Assembly: GCF_011762225.1 (NCBI RefSeq)
Contig: NZ_JAASQI010000007.1
Coordinates: forward strand, 186,001-250,000
Direction of reading: 5' to 3'
From: Pseudochelatococcus lubricantis
Lineage (GTDB): Bacteria > Pseudomonadota > Alphaproteobacteria > Rhizobiales > Beijerinckiaceae
DNA: 64,000 bases
Shown here piece after piece: positions 52,760 to 61,954 of this stretch. Both the position numbers and the translations under genes were made by a program. Below the pieces are notes generated by a model that saw nothing but the letters and a program-made list of their open reading frames with translations, had not been told where the DNA came from and ran no database searches. Each line of letters opens with the position of its first letter. The stretch's first letter is position 1.

Positions 52760-54739
52760 ATGACCCGAAACATCGACCTGCCACCGCTGACGCGGGCGGC
52801 GGACCTGTTGCCTGCCTCGATCGATGCGGTCGAGCGCACCATTGACGTGGTCTGGTCCACAGGCGCGCGTGTGCGCCGAAATCCGTTCTTCGGCGATCCC
52901 TTCGACGAGGAACTGGCGATGGATCCGCGCGCCGTCCGTCTCGATCGCCTGAACGCGGGTGCGCCTCTCCTGAAGGTGCACGACGCCTCCGTGCTCGACA
53001 GCGTCATCGGCTCGGTCGTGCCTGGCAGTGCCCGCATCGAGAACGGACGCGGCATTGCCCGTGTCCGCTTCTCCGACCGGGCCGAAGTCGAACCGCTCTG
53101 GAAGGACGTCGAGGCCGGGCACATCCGGGCGGTCTCGATCGGCTACCAGGTCCATCGCTTCGAGGTGTCCAGGCAGGCAGGCGCGCCGGAGCTGTGGCGC
53201 GCGGTCGATTGGACGCCCTTCGAGATTTCCGCAGTGCCGATCGGCGCTGATCCGGCAGCGGGTTTCCGCGCCGAGACATCCTCCGAAAGTTCTTTGCCCC
53301 TTCACCCCTGCGTCGTCCACCGCGCCGACGCTCCATCCAAGGAGAAAGCAGCCATGGACGACGCTGTGACCGACAACACTGAGACGCAGACGCGCCAGGC
53401 CGCGCCTGAACCGCAGGATCGCGTGCCGACCACACCCGTGACCGATGCGGAGACGATCGCCGCCCGCGCGCGCGATTCCGAACGCGAGCGGGTCGGAACT
53501 ATCTACGATCTTGCCGGCCGCCTCCACCTCGAGCGCAGCTTCGCCGACGATCTCGTCAAGCGCGGCGTGACGCTTGATGCGGCGCGCAGCGAGATCCTCG
53601 ACAAGGTCGCGACCGACGCCGAGAAGACGCGGGTTTCGCCTCAGGTCAGCATCCCGCTCGGCGGCCGCGATGAGCGCGTCACGCGTCGTGACGCCGTGTC
53701 GAACGCTCTTTTGCACCGCTACTCGCCGACGCTCTTCCCCTTGAGCGAACCGGCGCGGGAATATCGCGGCATGACGCTCGTGGAGCACGCCCGCGAGTTC
53801 CTCTCCAGCTCGGGCGTCAATGTCCGGGGCATGTCGCGCGACGAGATCGCCACCCGCGCGCTGCATTCCACCTCGGACTTCCCCGAAGTCCTCGCCGCCG
53901 TGACGGGCAAGACGCTGCGGCAGGCCTATGATGCCTATCCGCGCACCTATGTCCCCTTCTGCCGGCAGGTTCTCGCGACCGACTTCAAGGCGATGCACCG
54001 TGTCCAGCTCGGCGAAGCGCCGCAACTCGTGAAGGTCAACGAGGGCGGCGAGTTCAAGCGCGGCACCCTCGCCGAAGGGCGCGAGAGCTACCGTGTCGAG
54101 ACTTACGGGCGGGTCGTCGCGGTCACCCGGCAGGTGCTCATCAACGACGATCTCGACGCCTTCACCCGCATCCCGGCGATGTATGGCACGGCGATCGCCA
54201 CGCTGGAGAGCGACGTGGTCTGGGGCATCATCCTGGCGAACGCCGCGATGAGCGACTCCATCGCGCTGTTCCACCAGAACCACGGCAATCTGGCCAACCC
54301 GGCAACCGCGCTCAGCGTCACCGCGATCGGCGCGGCGCGCGCGGCCATGGCCCGGCAGACCGGACTCGACAAGAAGACCATCCTCAACGTCCGACCCGCC
54401 TACCTCATCGTGCCCGCATCGCTCGAACTCGCCGCCGAGCAGCTGGTGGCGCAGAACCTCGTGCCTGCCCAGACCGGCAACGTGGTCCCGTCCTCGATCC
54501 GCACCCTGACGCCGATCTCCGAGCCTCGGCTTGACGCCGCGAGCCTCACCGCCTGGTATCTCGCCGCGAATCCCGCCCAGATCGACACCATCGAGTACGC
54601 CTATCTCGAAGGCCAGCAGGGCGCCTACATCGAGACGCGCAACGGCTTTGACGTCGACGGCGTCGAGATCAAGTGCCGCCTCGACTTCGGCGCGAAGGCG
54701 ATCGACTGGCGCGGCCTCTACCGCAATCCCGGCGCGTGA
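52760..54739 (+). CDS. Prohead protease-major capsid protein fusion
   Basis: A 659-aa fusion. The first ~170 residues are a herpesvirus/HK97-type prohead protease (GAPLLKVHD, VRFSDRAEVEPLWKDVEAGHIRAVSIGYQVHRFE, EISAVPIGADPAAGFRAE), then a charged linker with scaffold-like coil (about 200-300), then the capsid part (FKAMHRVQLGEAPQLVKVNEGGEFKRGTLAEG...YLEGQQGAYIETRNGFDVDG). One gene thus encodes protease, scaffold-like region and coat. Cleavage during head maturation should separate the parts. The fusion is a known phage variant. Confidence 0.9.
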   Translation: MTRNIDLPPLTRAADLLPASIDAVERTIDVVWSTGARVRRNPFFGDPFDEELAMDPRAVRLDRLNAGAPLLKVHDASVLDSVIGSVVPGSARIENGRGIARVRFSDRAEVEPLWKDVEAGHIRAVSIGYQVHRFEVSRQAGAPELWRAVDWTPFEISAVPIGADPAAGFRAETSSESSLPLHPCVVHRADAPSKEKAAMDDAVTDNTETQTRQAAPEPQDRVPTTPVTDAETIAARARDSERERVGTIYDLAGRLHLERSFADDLVKRGVTLDAARSEILDKVATDAEKTRVSPQVSIPLGGRDERVTRRDAVSNALLHRYSPTLFPLSEPAREYRGMTLVEHAREFLSSSGVNVRGMSRDEIATRALHSTSDFPEVLAAVTGKTLRQAYDAYPRTYVPFCRQVLATDFKAMHRVQLGEAPQLVKVNEGGEFKRGTLAEGRESYRVETYGRVVAVTRQVLINDDLDAFTRIPAMYGTAIATLESDVVWGIILANAAMSDSIALFHQNHGNLANPATALSVTAIGAARAAMARQTGLDKKTILNVRPAYLIVPASLELAAEQLVAQNLVPAQTGNVVPSSIRTLTPISEPRLDAASLTAWYLAANPAQIDTIEYAYLEGQQGAYIETRNGFDVDGVEIKCRLDFGAKAIDWRGLYRNPGA

Positions 54740-54787
54740 TCGCCGCCGGAACGCTTCCCCATCATCTGACACTCTCGGAGAACTCCC

Positions 54788-55123
54788 ATGCGCGGCTACA
54801 TCCAGCCCGGCAACACCATCACGCTTCCCGCCCCCTATGCCGTGGCATCCGGCGACGGACTGCTGGTCGGCGCGATCTTCGGCATCGCGACCGGATCGGC
54901 GGCCATCAACGCCGAGGTAGAGACCCTTACCGAGGGCGTGGTCGAACTGCGCAAAGCCCCGTCCCAGGCATGGGCCGTCGGCGCGCGCATCTATTGGGAC
55001 AACGCCGCCCGCCTCGCGACGACCGTGGTCGCATCGAACACCCTGATCGGCGCTGCGACCGAACCGGTGGCAGGCGGGGCCAACGATACGATTGGCCGCG
55101 TTCGGCTGAACGGCAGCTTCTGA
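54788..55123 (+). CDS. DUF2190 protein (capsid decoration type)
   Basis: A 111-aa strand-rich protein: GYIQPGNTITLPAPYAVASGDGLLVGAIFG, VETLTEGVVELRKA, GARIYWDNAARL. DUF2190 proteins in this position of phage operons are thought to decorate or stabilise the capsid. Located directly after the capsid gene with CTCGGAG as ribosome site. Confidence 0.85.
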   Translation: MRGYIQPGNTITLPAPYAVASGDGLLVGAIFGIATGSAAINAEVETLTEGVVELRKAPSQAWAVGARIYWDNAARLATTVVASNTLIGAATEPVAGGANDTIGRVRLNGSF

Positions 55124-55124
55124 C

Positions 55125-55439
55125 GTGAACGCGTTCGCGGCAGCGACCGACGCCCTGTTCGCGGACCCGAACCTTGGCGAGACCGCGCTCTGGCAAGCAG
55201 GCGGCATCGGGCCGGGGGTTCCCGTCCGCGTGATCCGCCGCCGCCCGGACGCCGTGGTCGAGTTCGGCGCGTCCCGCGCTTTGATGGCGACCGTTCTCAT
55301 CGACCTGCGCAGGACCGAAGCTGCGACAATCGATGAGGGCGATCTCGTCGTGATCGGCGCCGACACCTTCAAAGTCATCGGGACGCCCTCATCCGATGCC
55401 GTGGGGCTCGTCCTCACCTGCGAGGCGGTCAAGGTCTGA
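55125..55439 (+). CDS. Head-tail joining/connector protein
   Basis: A 104-aa protein starting with GTG two bases after the DUF2190 stop. Strand-rich with VRVIRRRPDAVVEFG and TIDEGDLVVIGADTFKVIG, the pattern of gpFII-like or similar small connectors. It likely caps the head before tail attachment. Confidence 0.7.
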   Translation: MNAFAAATDALFADPNLGETALWQAGGIGPGVPVRVIRRRPDAVVEFGASRALMATVLIDLRRTEAATIDEGDLVVIGADTFKVIGTPSSDAVGLVLTCEAVKV

Positions 55440-55443
55440 TCCC

Positions 55444-56076
55444 ATGCGTTTCAGCCTCGAACGGCCCGACCTACGCAAGGCGCTGGCGGGCACGCAGCAG
55501 GATATCGAACGCGCCGTCACCTCCGGGATGCGGGACGCATCAAATGAACTGAAGGAGCGCTTGCGCGAAGATGTCATCTCATCCGGCCTTGGCGAACGCC
55601 TCTCGCGGACATGGCGGGGCAAGGTGTTCCCCGAGGTCGGCGAGAGCGTCGAAGCCGCAGCCTTCGTCTGGTCGAAAGCCCCGAAGCTCGTCGACGCCTT
55701 CGACCGTGGCGTCACCATTCGCTCGGCGCGAGGGTTCTGGCTGGCGATCCCGACACCAGCCGCAGGAGCGCGTGGGCGCGGGCCGAACGGGCGTGCGTCA
55801 CGCATCACGCCTGGAGGATGGGAACGGCGCACCGGCATGCGGCTGCGCTTCGTCTACCGCAAGCGCGGCCCTTCGCTGCTGGTCGCCGATACAGCCCGCC
55901 TCAACAGGCGCGGACTGGCGGCAGCGAACAGGCGCAAGACGGGCCATTCAACGGTGATTGTGTTCCTGCTCGTACCCCAGGTCACGCTCCGCAAGCGGCT
56001 CAACATTGATGCGAGCGCCAAGCGGCAAGCCGCGCGCGTGCCAACCCTGATTGCACGGCACTGGCCGAGATCCTGA
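55444..56076 (+). CDS. DUF6441 protein (tail completion type)
   Basis: A 210-aa protein: IERAVTSGMRDASNELKERLREDVISSGLGERLSRTWRGKVFPE and a basic C-terminal half (MRLRFVYRKRGPSLLVADTARLNRRG). The start helix and position resemble minor tail Z/neck-type proteins (HK97 gp10-like role). Its start at 55444 is four bases after the previous stop. Confidence 0.75.
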   Translation: MRFSLERPDLRKALAGTQQDIERAVTSGMRDASNELKERLREDVISSGLGERLSRTWRGKVFPEVGESVEAAAFVWSKAPKLVDAFDRGVTIRSARGFWLAIPTPAAGARGRGPNGRASRITPGGWERRTGMRLRFVYRKRGPSLLVADTARLNRRGLAAANRRKTGHSTVIVFLLVPQVTLRKRLNIDASAKRQAARVPTLIARHWPRS

Positions 56077-56089
56077 AAGCTCTTTGTCC

Positions 56090-56524
56090 ATGCCCTCGAA
56101 ACGCGAAACCGTCCTCGGCGCGGTCAAGGCGCTCGTCGCCGATGCCCTGCCGGGCGCGGACGTGAAGCGCAATCTCACGAAACCGGAGCGCATTCCGCCG
56201 GGAGGACTGGTGGTGATCCGCGATGGCGATCCGGGTGAGCCCGCGGTCACGCTCTCGCCGGTGTCCTACCTCTACACCCATCGTATTCCTGTCGAGATCG
56301 CCGCCTTCGAGAGCGCCACGCTCACGCGCGAGGAAGTGCTCGACGAGATGCTTGCCGCCATCGGCGCGGCGATCATCGCCAACCGCAGGCTCGGGGGGCT
56401 TGTCGACTGGATCGAGGCGGAGGCCCCGTCCTCCGAAGACATCGAGACCACCGGCAGTCAGGCAGGCCGCTTCGCCGATGTCGTGATCGTCGCGACCTAC
56501 GCCACCGCCGATCCGCTCAACTGA
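56090..56524 (+). CDS. Tail terminator-like protein
   Basis: A 144-aa protein: VLGAVKALVADALPGADVKRNLTKPERIPPGGLVVIRDGD and strands VTLSPVSYLYTHRIPVEIA, VVIVATYATADPLN, in the mixed fold of gpU-like tail terminators. The place just before the tail-tube gene agrees. The 56090 ATG lies shortly after the previous stop. Confidence 0.65.
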   Translation: MPSKRETVLGAVKALVADALPGADVKRNLTKPERIPPGGLVVIRDGDPGEPAVTLSPVSYLYTHRIPVEIAAFESATLTREEVLDEMLAAIGAAIIANRRLGGLVDWIEAEAPSSEDIETTGSQAGRFADVVIVATYATADPLN

Positions 56525-56620
56525 ATGACGGTCCTTCGACGGCGCTCGGACCTTTGGAACTGAACGACGCCGGTCCGGCCCCGCTCAGGCCCCGACACCA
56601 CACCACATGGAGAACGACCC

Positions 56621-57868
56621 ATGCCTCGCGCACGCGGCGTGAACGCGGCTCTCGCCGCCGTGTTCGAAAGCACCTATGGCACACCGCCCGGCACCGGCTT
56701 TCGCCGCATGCCGTTCGCCTCGGTCAACATCGGCGAGGAACAGGGCCTGATCGCGAGCGAGCTTCTCGGCTTCGGCCGCGAGCCGCTGGCGCCGGTCTAT
56801 GACGTGATCACCAACACGGGCGATCTCGTCGTTCCCGTGGATACTCGCAACATCGGCGTCTGGCTGCGCGGCCTGATGGGCGCGCCGACGACGGTCGCCG
56901 CGAACGCCGCCACCGGCACGATCACGCTGACCGCGAACCTTCTGGTCAACGACACGGTGACGGTCGATGGCACGGTCTATACCGCCGTCGCTTCCGGCGC
57001 GACGGGCCAGCAGTTCAACCTCGGCGGCACGGCGGCGCTCACCGCCACCGCGCTCGCCGCGATCATCAATCCGAGCGCGAACGTCGCAGCCGCGGCGGTT
57101 GGCGCGGTCGTCAACCTGACCGCCAAGGCGCTGGGACCGGCCGGCAATGCGCGGACACTGGCGACGAACGCGCCGACGCGCGCCACGTTGTCGGGGGCGA
57201 CGCTCTCTGGCGGCGCCAACAGCCACACCTGGTTCTCGGGCGCGCAGGCTCTGCCCTCGATGTCGATCGAGGTCCAGCTTCCCGACGTGCCCTTCTTCGG
57301 CATGAACTACGGCGCGCGCATCAACAGCTTCCAGGTTCAGGCGCAGCGATCGGGGCTCCTGACCGCCTCGCTCAACATCATGGCGCAGGGCGAGACCATC
57401 GCCGCCACGGCGCAGTCCGGCACGCTGTCGGAGTTCGTGCTGGAGCGCTTCGGCCAGTTCCAGGGCGAAGTCCGACGCAACAACGTGGCGCTCGGCAACG
57501 TCATCTCAGCGGAACTCACCTATTCGAACAACCTCGAAGCGGTCGAGGTGATCCGAAGCGACGGGCGCATCGCCGATGCCGATCCGGGCATCATCGCGCT
57601 GACCGGCAACATCACCACCCGCTTCGAGGACCGCGTCCTTCTGGATCAGGCCACCAACCGCCTGCCTTGCGAGCTTCAGTTCCGCTGGGCGGCGGGCGCA
57701 GCCGCGTCGCTCGTCTGGACGGCGCACCGGGTCTTCCTGCCGCGCGGCGACCGTCAGATCCAGGGGCCGGGCGGCGTGCAGGCCCCGTTCGCATTCCAGG
57801 CCGCGATCGATCCGGTGCTGAACCGCGCCGCGACCTGCGTGCTCACCAATGACGTCGCGTCCTACTGA
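56621..57868 (+). CDS. Phage tail tube protein with an inserted repeat-type domain
   Basis: A 415-aa major tail protein. The tube parts are residues 1-85 (NAALAAVFESTYGTPPGTGFRRMPF, DVITNTGDLVVPVDTRNIG) and about 205-415 (SMSIEVQLPDVPFFGMNYGARINSF). Between them lies a roughly 110-residue Ala/Thr/Gly-rich insertion (GTITLTANLLVNDTVTVDGTVYTAV...), the pattern of surface-exposed Ig-like tail decorations. Confidence 0.85.
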   Translation: MPRARGVNAALAAVFESTYGTPPGTGFRRMPFASVNIGEEQGLIASELLGFGREPLAPVYDVITNTGDLVVPVDTRNIGVWLRGLMGAPTTVAANAATGTITLTANLLVNDTVTVDGTVYTAVASGATGQQFNLGGTAALTATALAAIINPSANVAAAAVGAVVNLTAKALGPAGNARTLATNAPTRATLSGATLSGGANSHTWFSGAQALPSMSIEVQLPDVPFFGMNYGARINSFQVQAQRSGLLTASLNIMAQGETIAATAQSGTLSEFVLERFGQFQGEVRRNNVALGNVISAELTYSNNLEAVEVIRSDGRIADADPGIIALTGNITTRFEDRVLLDQATNRLPCELQFRWAAGAAASLVWTAHRVFLPRGDRQIQGPGGVQAPFAFQAAIDPVLNRAATCVLTNDVASY

Positions 57869-57890
57869 CCCGTTCCGACAGGAGGCTCCC

Positions 57891-58268
57891 TTGCTCAAGC
57901 TCTCGACACCATCCCGCGAGCCGTTCTGGCTCGACATCTTAGCCGGCGTGCGCATCCAGTTCCGGCCGATCTCCGTCGCCGACATGCTGGTCGCCCGCGC
58001 CGCCGCCGCCGAGTCTCTCGGCACGAAGGTCGAGGGCGATGCGCCGCTCGACCGGAGCACCACGGTCGCGGCCGGCGCGGCCTTCACGCGCTCTCTCGCG
58101 CTGAGCGGCATCGTGGCGTGGGAGGGCATCGGCGATGCCGGCGGCAAGCCGATCGATCCGAACCCGGTCGCTATCAATCAGCTGCTCGAGGTCTGGCCGG
58201 CCTTCGACGCCATCGATCGGCTCTATGTCGGCCCGGCCTTGACGAGGCTTGACGAAAAAAACGTCTGA
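57891..58268 (+). CDS. Tail assembly chaperone, gpG-like (zero-frame product)
   Basis: A 125-aa protein starting with TTG at 57891, six bases after a perfect AGGAGG (57880-57885); an upstream in-frame ATG at 57849 overlaps the tail-tube gene and lacks such a site. Sequence LDILAGVRIQFRPISVADMLVARAAAAES. Near its 3' end is the slippery heptamer A AAA AAC (58256-58262) just before the zero-frame stop TGA (58266). A -1 slip gives a fused longer product, as in lambda gpG/gpGT. Confidence 0.85.
   Translation: MLKLSTPSREPFWLDILAGVRIQFRPISVADMLVARAAAAESLGTKVEGDAPLDRSTTVAAGAAFTRSLALSGIVAWEGIGDAGGKPIDPNPVAINQLLEVWPAFDAIDRLYVGPALTRLDEKNV
58256..58262 (+). promoter_or_regulatory. Programmed -1 ribosomal frameshift site (A AAA AAC)
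   Basis: Seven A residues (58255-58261) followed by C; the zero-frame codons are AAA (58257) and AAC (58260), the exact X XXY YYZ arrangement. After slipping, translation would continue CGT CTG ATC GCC through 58585, joining the following open frame that has no good start of its own. Confidence 0.8.
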
Positions 58269-58585
58269 TCGCCCTCGCGCGCTGGCACTTCGAGGGCGGC
58301 GAGGGCTACTGCGCTGCCTGTCCGTCGCGATGTGGGGCTTGCGCCTATGTCGAGCACGCGCCCGTGACGGCCGAGGGGCTTCTTGCTTGGGAGGTCATCC
58401 GCCGCTGCGCGGGACAGGTGCGCGCCGTGATGGGCGGTGTCTACGCCATCGACTTCGGCGCGGTGCTCGCTTTGGCTGAGGCCATGGATGCAGCCTCGCC
58501 GCTGCTGGCCGACATCCTCCCCGAGATCGAGCCGATCGTCGTGGCCGCCTACGGCCGCGACGCTGGCCGTCCCAATCGCGATTGA
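58262..58585 (+). CDS. Tail assembly chaperone T-extension (-1 frame, produced by frameshifting)
   Basis: About 107 residues in the -1 frame: LIALARWHFEGGEGYCAACPS..., with a Cys cluster (CAACPSRCGAC) followed by the helical VTAEGLLAWEVIRRCAGQVRAVMGGVYAIDF. The only internal start candidate is a GTG at 58364 with no ribosome site. Its place between the gpG-like gene and the tape-measure gene fits lambda T. The product would be the gpGT-like fusion that loads the tape-measure protein. Confidence 0.8.
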   Translation, partial: RLIALARWHFEGGEGYCAACPSRCGACAYVEHAPVTAEGLLAWEVIRRCAGQVRAVMGGVYAIDFGAVLALAEAMDAASPLLADILPEIEPIVVAAYGRDAGRPNRD

Positions 58586-58597
58586 GCAAACCTACCC

Positions 58598-61500
58598 ATG
58601 TCCACCACCAATGTCTCGATCCGCCTCGGCGTCGAAGGCAAGGCGGAGGTCAAGCGCGCCTTCGAGGAGGTCGGCCAGGCGGGCACGCAGGCCTTCGGGC
58701 AGGTCGATCGGGCGCTTGAGAAGACGGGAGCCGCGACCGATCGCGAAACTGCCCGGTTCAAGCGTCTGGCGGAAGCCGCCCGCATGGCGGCTCAGGCCGA
58801 GGCCGCGCAGGGACGGTTCAATCAGGTTCTGGGCGTCGACCGACAGGCGGCGGGTTCGGCGCGCGCGTCGGCCGAGGTCTTCGAACAGGCCGCGAGGGAA
58901 GCCGAACGTTACGAGACCCGCGCCCGGGCGCTGCGCGCGACGCTTGATCCGCTCGCCGCCGCGCAGGACCGGCTCAATGCCGAACTCGCCGAGCATGCGG
59001 CGCTCGCCAGCCGTGGCGCGATCACGACCGCCGAGCAGGCGGCCGCGAATGCGCTGGCGAAGTCGCGCTTCGATCAGACCGCGCAGGCGATCAAGGGCGT
59101 TGGCGCCAACTCGAAGCTCACGACCCAGCAGGTCATGACGCTTCAGTACACGGTGAACGACGTGATCGCGTCGATGTCCACCGGCATGTCGCCGATGACC
59201 ATCCTGATGCAGCAGGGCGGACAGGTGACGCAGGCCTTCGGCGGCTTGCGCGGCACGATCATGACGCTCGGCTCCGCCATCGGCGTCGTCGGCGGAGTCA
59301 TTGCCGGCGTTGCCGTCTCGGTTGGCGTGCTCACGGCGGCGTGGTTCGCCAATGACGCCTCGACACGAGCTGTCGCCACGGCGCTCGCCGGTGTCGGCCG
59401 CGCGTCCGGCGCGACCGCCGCACAGCTTGAGCAGGTCGCGCAATCCTCCGCCGAGGCCGGCAAGGTCTCGGTGTCGTCGGCGCGTGACATGCAGGTCGCG
59501 TTCCTGCGCACAGGCAAGATCGGCGCGGAAGAAATGGGCCGCGCCATCGCGGTCTCGCGCAATCTTGGCGTCACGCTCGGCGTCGAGACCACGCAGGGCG
59601 CGGAGGAACTCGCCCGCGCGCTGGCCGATCCGTTGCGCGGTGCGGATGAACTCAACGACCGCATCCGCTTCCTGGATGACCGCACCCGCGCCTATGTCCG
59701 CACGCTGGTCGATCAGAACAACCGGGCGGAAGCGCAGCGCGTCATCCTGAACGCGCTTGCGCCCTCGCTGGCCGACGCCGAACAGGCGGTCAATGCGCTC
59801 GGGCGGGCCTGGCAGTTCGTCGGGCGCTCGGCCTCGAATGCCTTCGACGCGCTGGGCAAGGCCGTCGACCGGGCGGTGGATGGCCGCACACCCACGGAGG
59901 AACTGGACCTGCTGCGCTGGCAGCAGGAGCGGCTCAGGGCGAATGTGCGCGGCAATGTCGTGCCGCTCATGCTGCCTCAGGTCGAGCGGCGGATCGCTGA
60001 ACTCGAACGGCAGCTCAACGACCAACAGGAGCGTGCGAGGCGGATCGCCGCGGAGGCCCGCGCTAACGAGCAATCGGTGCGCGCTGGCGAGATCGCCCGC
60101 GACACCAACCCCGGCGCGCGCGAGATCGAGCGGCTGCGGACGCAGGAAGGCGTGCTCCGCGCCGCGCTCGCCGATCCGCTGGTCCGCTCGAAACTGGCCG
60201 ATGTGGCGGAGGTCGAAGCGGCCTACCGGCGTGTCATCACGGAACTCGCCCGCTACCGACCCTCGGTCGATGCGGCGACGCAGGCCGTGGTGGAGCAGAC
60301 CTCCGCCACGGACATCTCGATCCGCGCGACGCTCTCTCTGGCCGAGGCCTATCTCGAAAGCGCCGAGGCCGCCGCGCGCGCGGAAGCACGCCGGCAAGGG
60401 CTCGTCGATCAGGCCCGCGAGGGCGTCAACGCCGAAACCCGCGCGCGGCAGGCTCTGCGGGAACGGATCGCCGAACAGGCGGTCGAGGCCGCCCGGCAGG
60501 TATCGGAACTGGGCCGCCAGATCGACGGCCAGCGTCGGCTGAACGAAGCGATCGCGTCCGGTGCGCTCTCTTCCCAGCGCGCCCAGCAGATCATGCAGGT
60601 CGAGCAGGCGCTGCGCCCGCTGATCACGGCGCAGACGCTGGCCGAAGGCGAGGCCAAGGAGAAGCTCGGTCGCATCATCGACCGCACGCGCGAAGCCTAC
60701 GAGCAGCTTCACCGCGAGCAGAACCGCACGGACCTTCTTCAAGGCATCGAACGACGCCGCGACGAGATCGCGCTGCGTGAGCGGGAACTGTCGCTGGTCC
60801 GGCGTGGCCCGGCCGCGCGTCGCGAGGGCGTCGATCAGCTGCGTTTCGAGCAGGAGCTGAAGCGGCTCGGGATCGACCCGAACGATCCCGAGGCCAGTTA
60901 CTCCCGCGAGCAGATCAGGCGGCTCAACCAGTTGGGGCGCCAGACGACGGGTCGCGAGGCGGCGTTTGATTACGAGCAGCAGAACACCGGTCTCGCCCGC
61001 GAGGTCGAGCTCCTGAAGCAGGGCGTCTCGGCCCGCTCGGAAGCCATCGCCATGATCCGCGCCGAGCAGCAGCTTCGGCGGCAAGGGATCGATCCGGCGG
61101 GAGCCGAGGGACAGGCCGCGCTTGCCGCCGCCCGCCGCCAGTTCGCGCTTGAGCGCCAGGCGGAGGCGCAAGTCGCCTTGCAGGATCAGCGCGCCGAGAT
61201 CGCCCTGATCGAGACCCAGATCGGCCTGATCGGCGCCTCCGCCCAGCAGCGTGAGACGGTGCTGGCGACCATGCGCGCCGAACAGGATCTGCGCCGGCGC
61301 GGCATCGACCTCGCGAGCGAGGAAGGCCGCGCCATTGTCGCCAATGCCGTCCGGTTGCAGCAACTGACGACGGAACTGCAGCGGCAGGAAGCGACGCAGC
61401 GGGCCTTGCAGGGCGCGATCGGCAACGCGCTCGACCGGTTCGGAACGCTGCTGGCGCAAGGCAAGACCGACTGGAAATCGTGGGCGGATGCCGGCCAGGC

Positions 61501-61954
61501 GGCGATCAACGACATCATGAACGAGCTCATCAAGCTCGCGGTGATGAATCCGCTCAAGAACTTCCTGTTCGGCGGCAATGCACCGACGTTGGCGACCGGC
61601 GGCGGCATCTTCGGAGAACTCGGGAAGATATTCGCCGGTCTGTTCCATGAGGGCGGGCTGGTCGGCGCGGGAGGGCCGGGCCGCAATTTGCCGGCCCTCC
61701 TGTTCGCGGGCGCGCCGCGCCTTCATGGCGGCGGCTACATCCGGCCCGGCGAGGTGCCGGCCATCCTGCAAACCGGCGAGCGGGTATTGAACCGCAAGGA
61801 AACCGCAGCCTACGACCAGCGGGGCGAGCAGGCCGCGCCGATGATGGTGACGTTCAACATCACGACCCCGGACGCGGGCTCGTTCCGCCGGGCGCAGGGC
61901 CAGATCACCGCCGAGATGGCCTCGGCGCTTGAAAGGGCGAGGCGAAACCTTTGA
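58598..61954 (+). CDS. Phage tail tape-measure protein
   Basis: A 1118-aa tail-length ruler. Long coiled coil at 10-160 (KAEVKRAFEEVGQAGTQAFG...), a Gly/Ala/Val-rich segment with a hydrophobic helix near 205-250 (GTIMTLGSAIGVVGGVIAGV), and extended Arg/Glu/Gln-rich coiled coils from 430 to 970. Its C terminus holds FHEGGLVGAGGPGRNLPALLF and RLHGGGYIRPGEVPAILQTGERVLNRKE, the usual ending. The size would suit a tail of well over 100 nm at the usual ratio. Confidence 0.95.
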   Translation: MSTTNVSIRLGVEGKAEVKRAFEEVGQAGTQAFGQVDRALEKTGAATDRETARFKRLAEAARMAAQAEAAQGRFNQVLGVDRQAAGSARASAEVFEQAAREAERYETRARALRATLDPLAAAQDRLNAELAEHAALASRGAITTAEQAAANALAKSRFDQTAQAIKGVGANSKLTTQQVMTLQYTVNDVIASMSTGMSPMTILMQQGGQVTQAFGGLRGTIMTLGSAIGVVGGVIAGVAVSVGVLTAAWFANDASTRAVATALAGVGRASGATAAQLEQVAQSSAEAGKVSVSSARDMQVAFLRTGKIGAEEMGRAIAVSRNLGVTLGVETTQGAEELARALADPLRGADELNDRIRFLDDRTRAYVRTLVDQNNRAEAQRVILNALAPSLADAEQAVNALGRAWQFVGRSASNAFDALGKAVDRAVDGRTPTEELDLLRWQQERLRANVRGNVVPLMLPQVERRIAELERQLNDQQERARRIAAEARANEQSVRAGEIARDTNPGAREIERLRTQEGVLRAALADPLVRSKLADVAEVEAAYRRVITELARYRPSVDAATQAVVEQTSATDISIRATLSLAEAYLESAEAAARAEARRQGLVDQAREGVNAETRARQALRERIAEQAVEAARQVSELGRQIDGQRRLNEAIASGALSSQRAQQIMQVEQALRPLITAQTLAEGEAKEKLGRIIDRTREAYEQLHREQNRTDLLQGIERRRDEIALRERELSLVRRGPAARREGVDQLRFEQELKRLGIDPNDPEASYSREQIRRLNQLGRQTTGREAAFDYEQQNTGLAREVELLKQGVSARSEAIAMIRAEQQLRRQGIDPAGAEGQAALAAARRQFALERQAEAQVALQDQRAEIALIETQIGLIGASAQQRETVLATMRAEQDLRRRGIDLASEEGRAIVANAVRLQQLTTELQRQEATQRALQGAIGNALDRFGTLLAQGKTDWKSWADAGQAAINDIMNELIKLAVMNPLKNFLFGGNAPTLATGGGIFGELGKIFAGLFHEGGLVGAGGPGRNLPALLFAGAPRLHGGGYIRPGEVPAILQTGERVLNRKETAAYDQRGEQAAPMMVTFNITTPDAGSFRRAQGQITAEMASALERARRNL

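Noticed and set aside
52733-55432. A minus-strand open frame opposite the protease-capsid gene
   Set aside because: The product is an antisense shadow; the plus strand encodes recognisable phage proteins with ribosome sites.
58592-61771. A very long open frame on the minus strand opposite the tape-measure gene
   Set aside because: High GC and alanine/arginine-rich codon use leave the reverse strand open; the product has no family features and the plus-strand gene is a clear tape measure.
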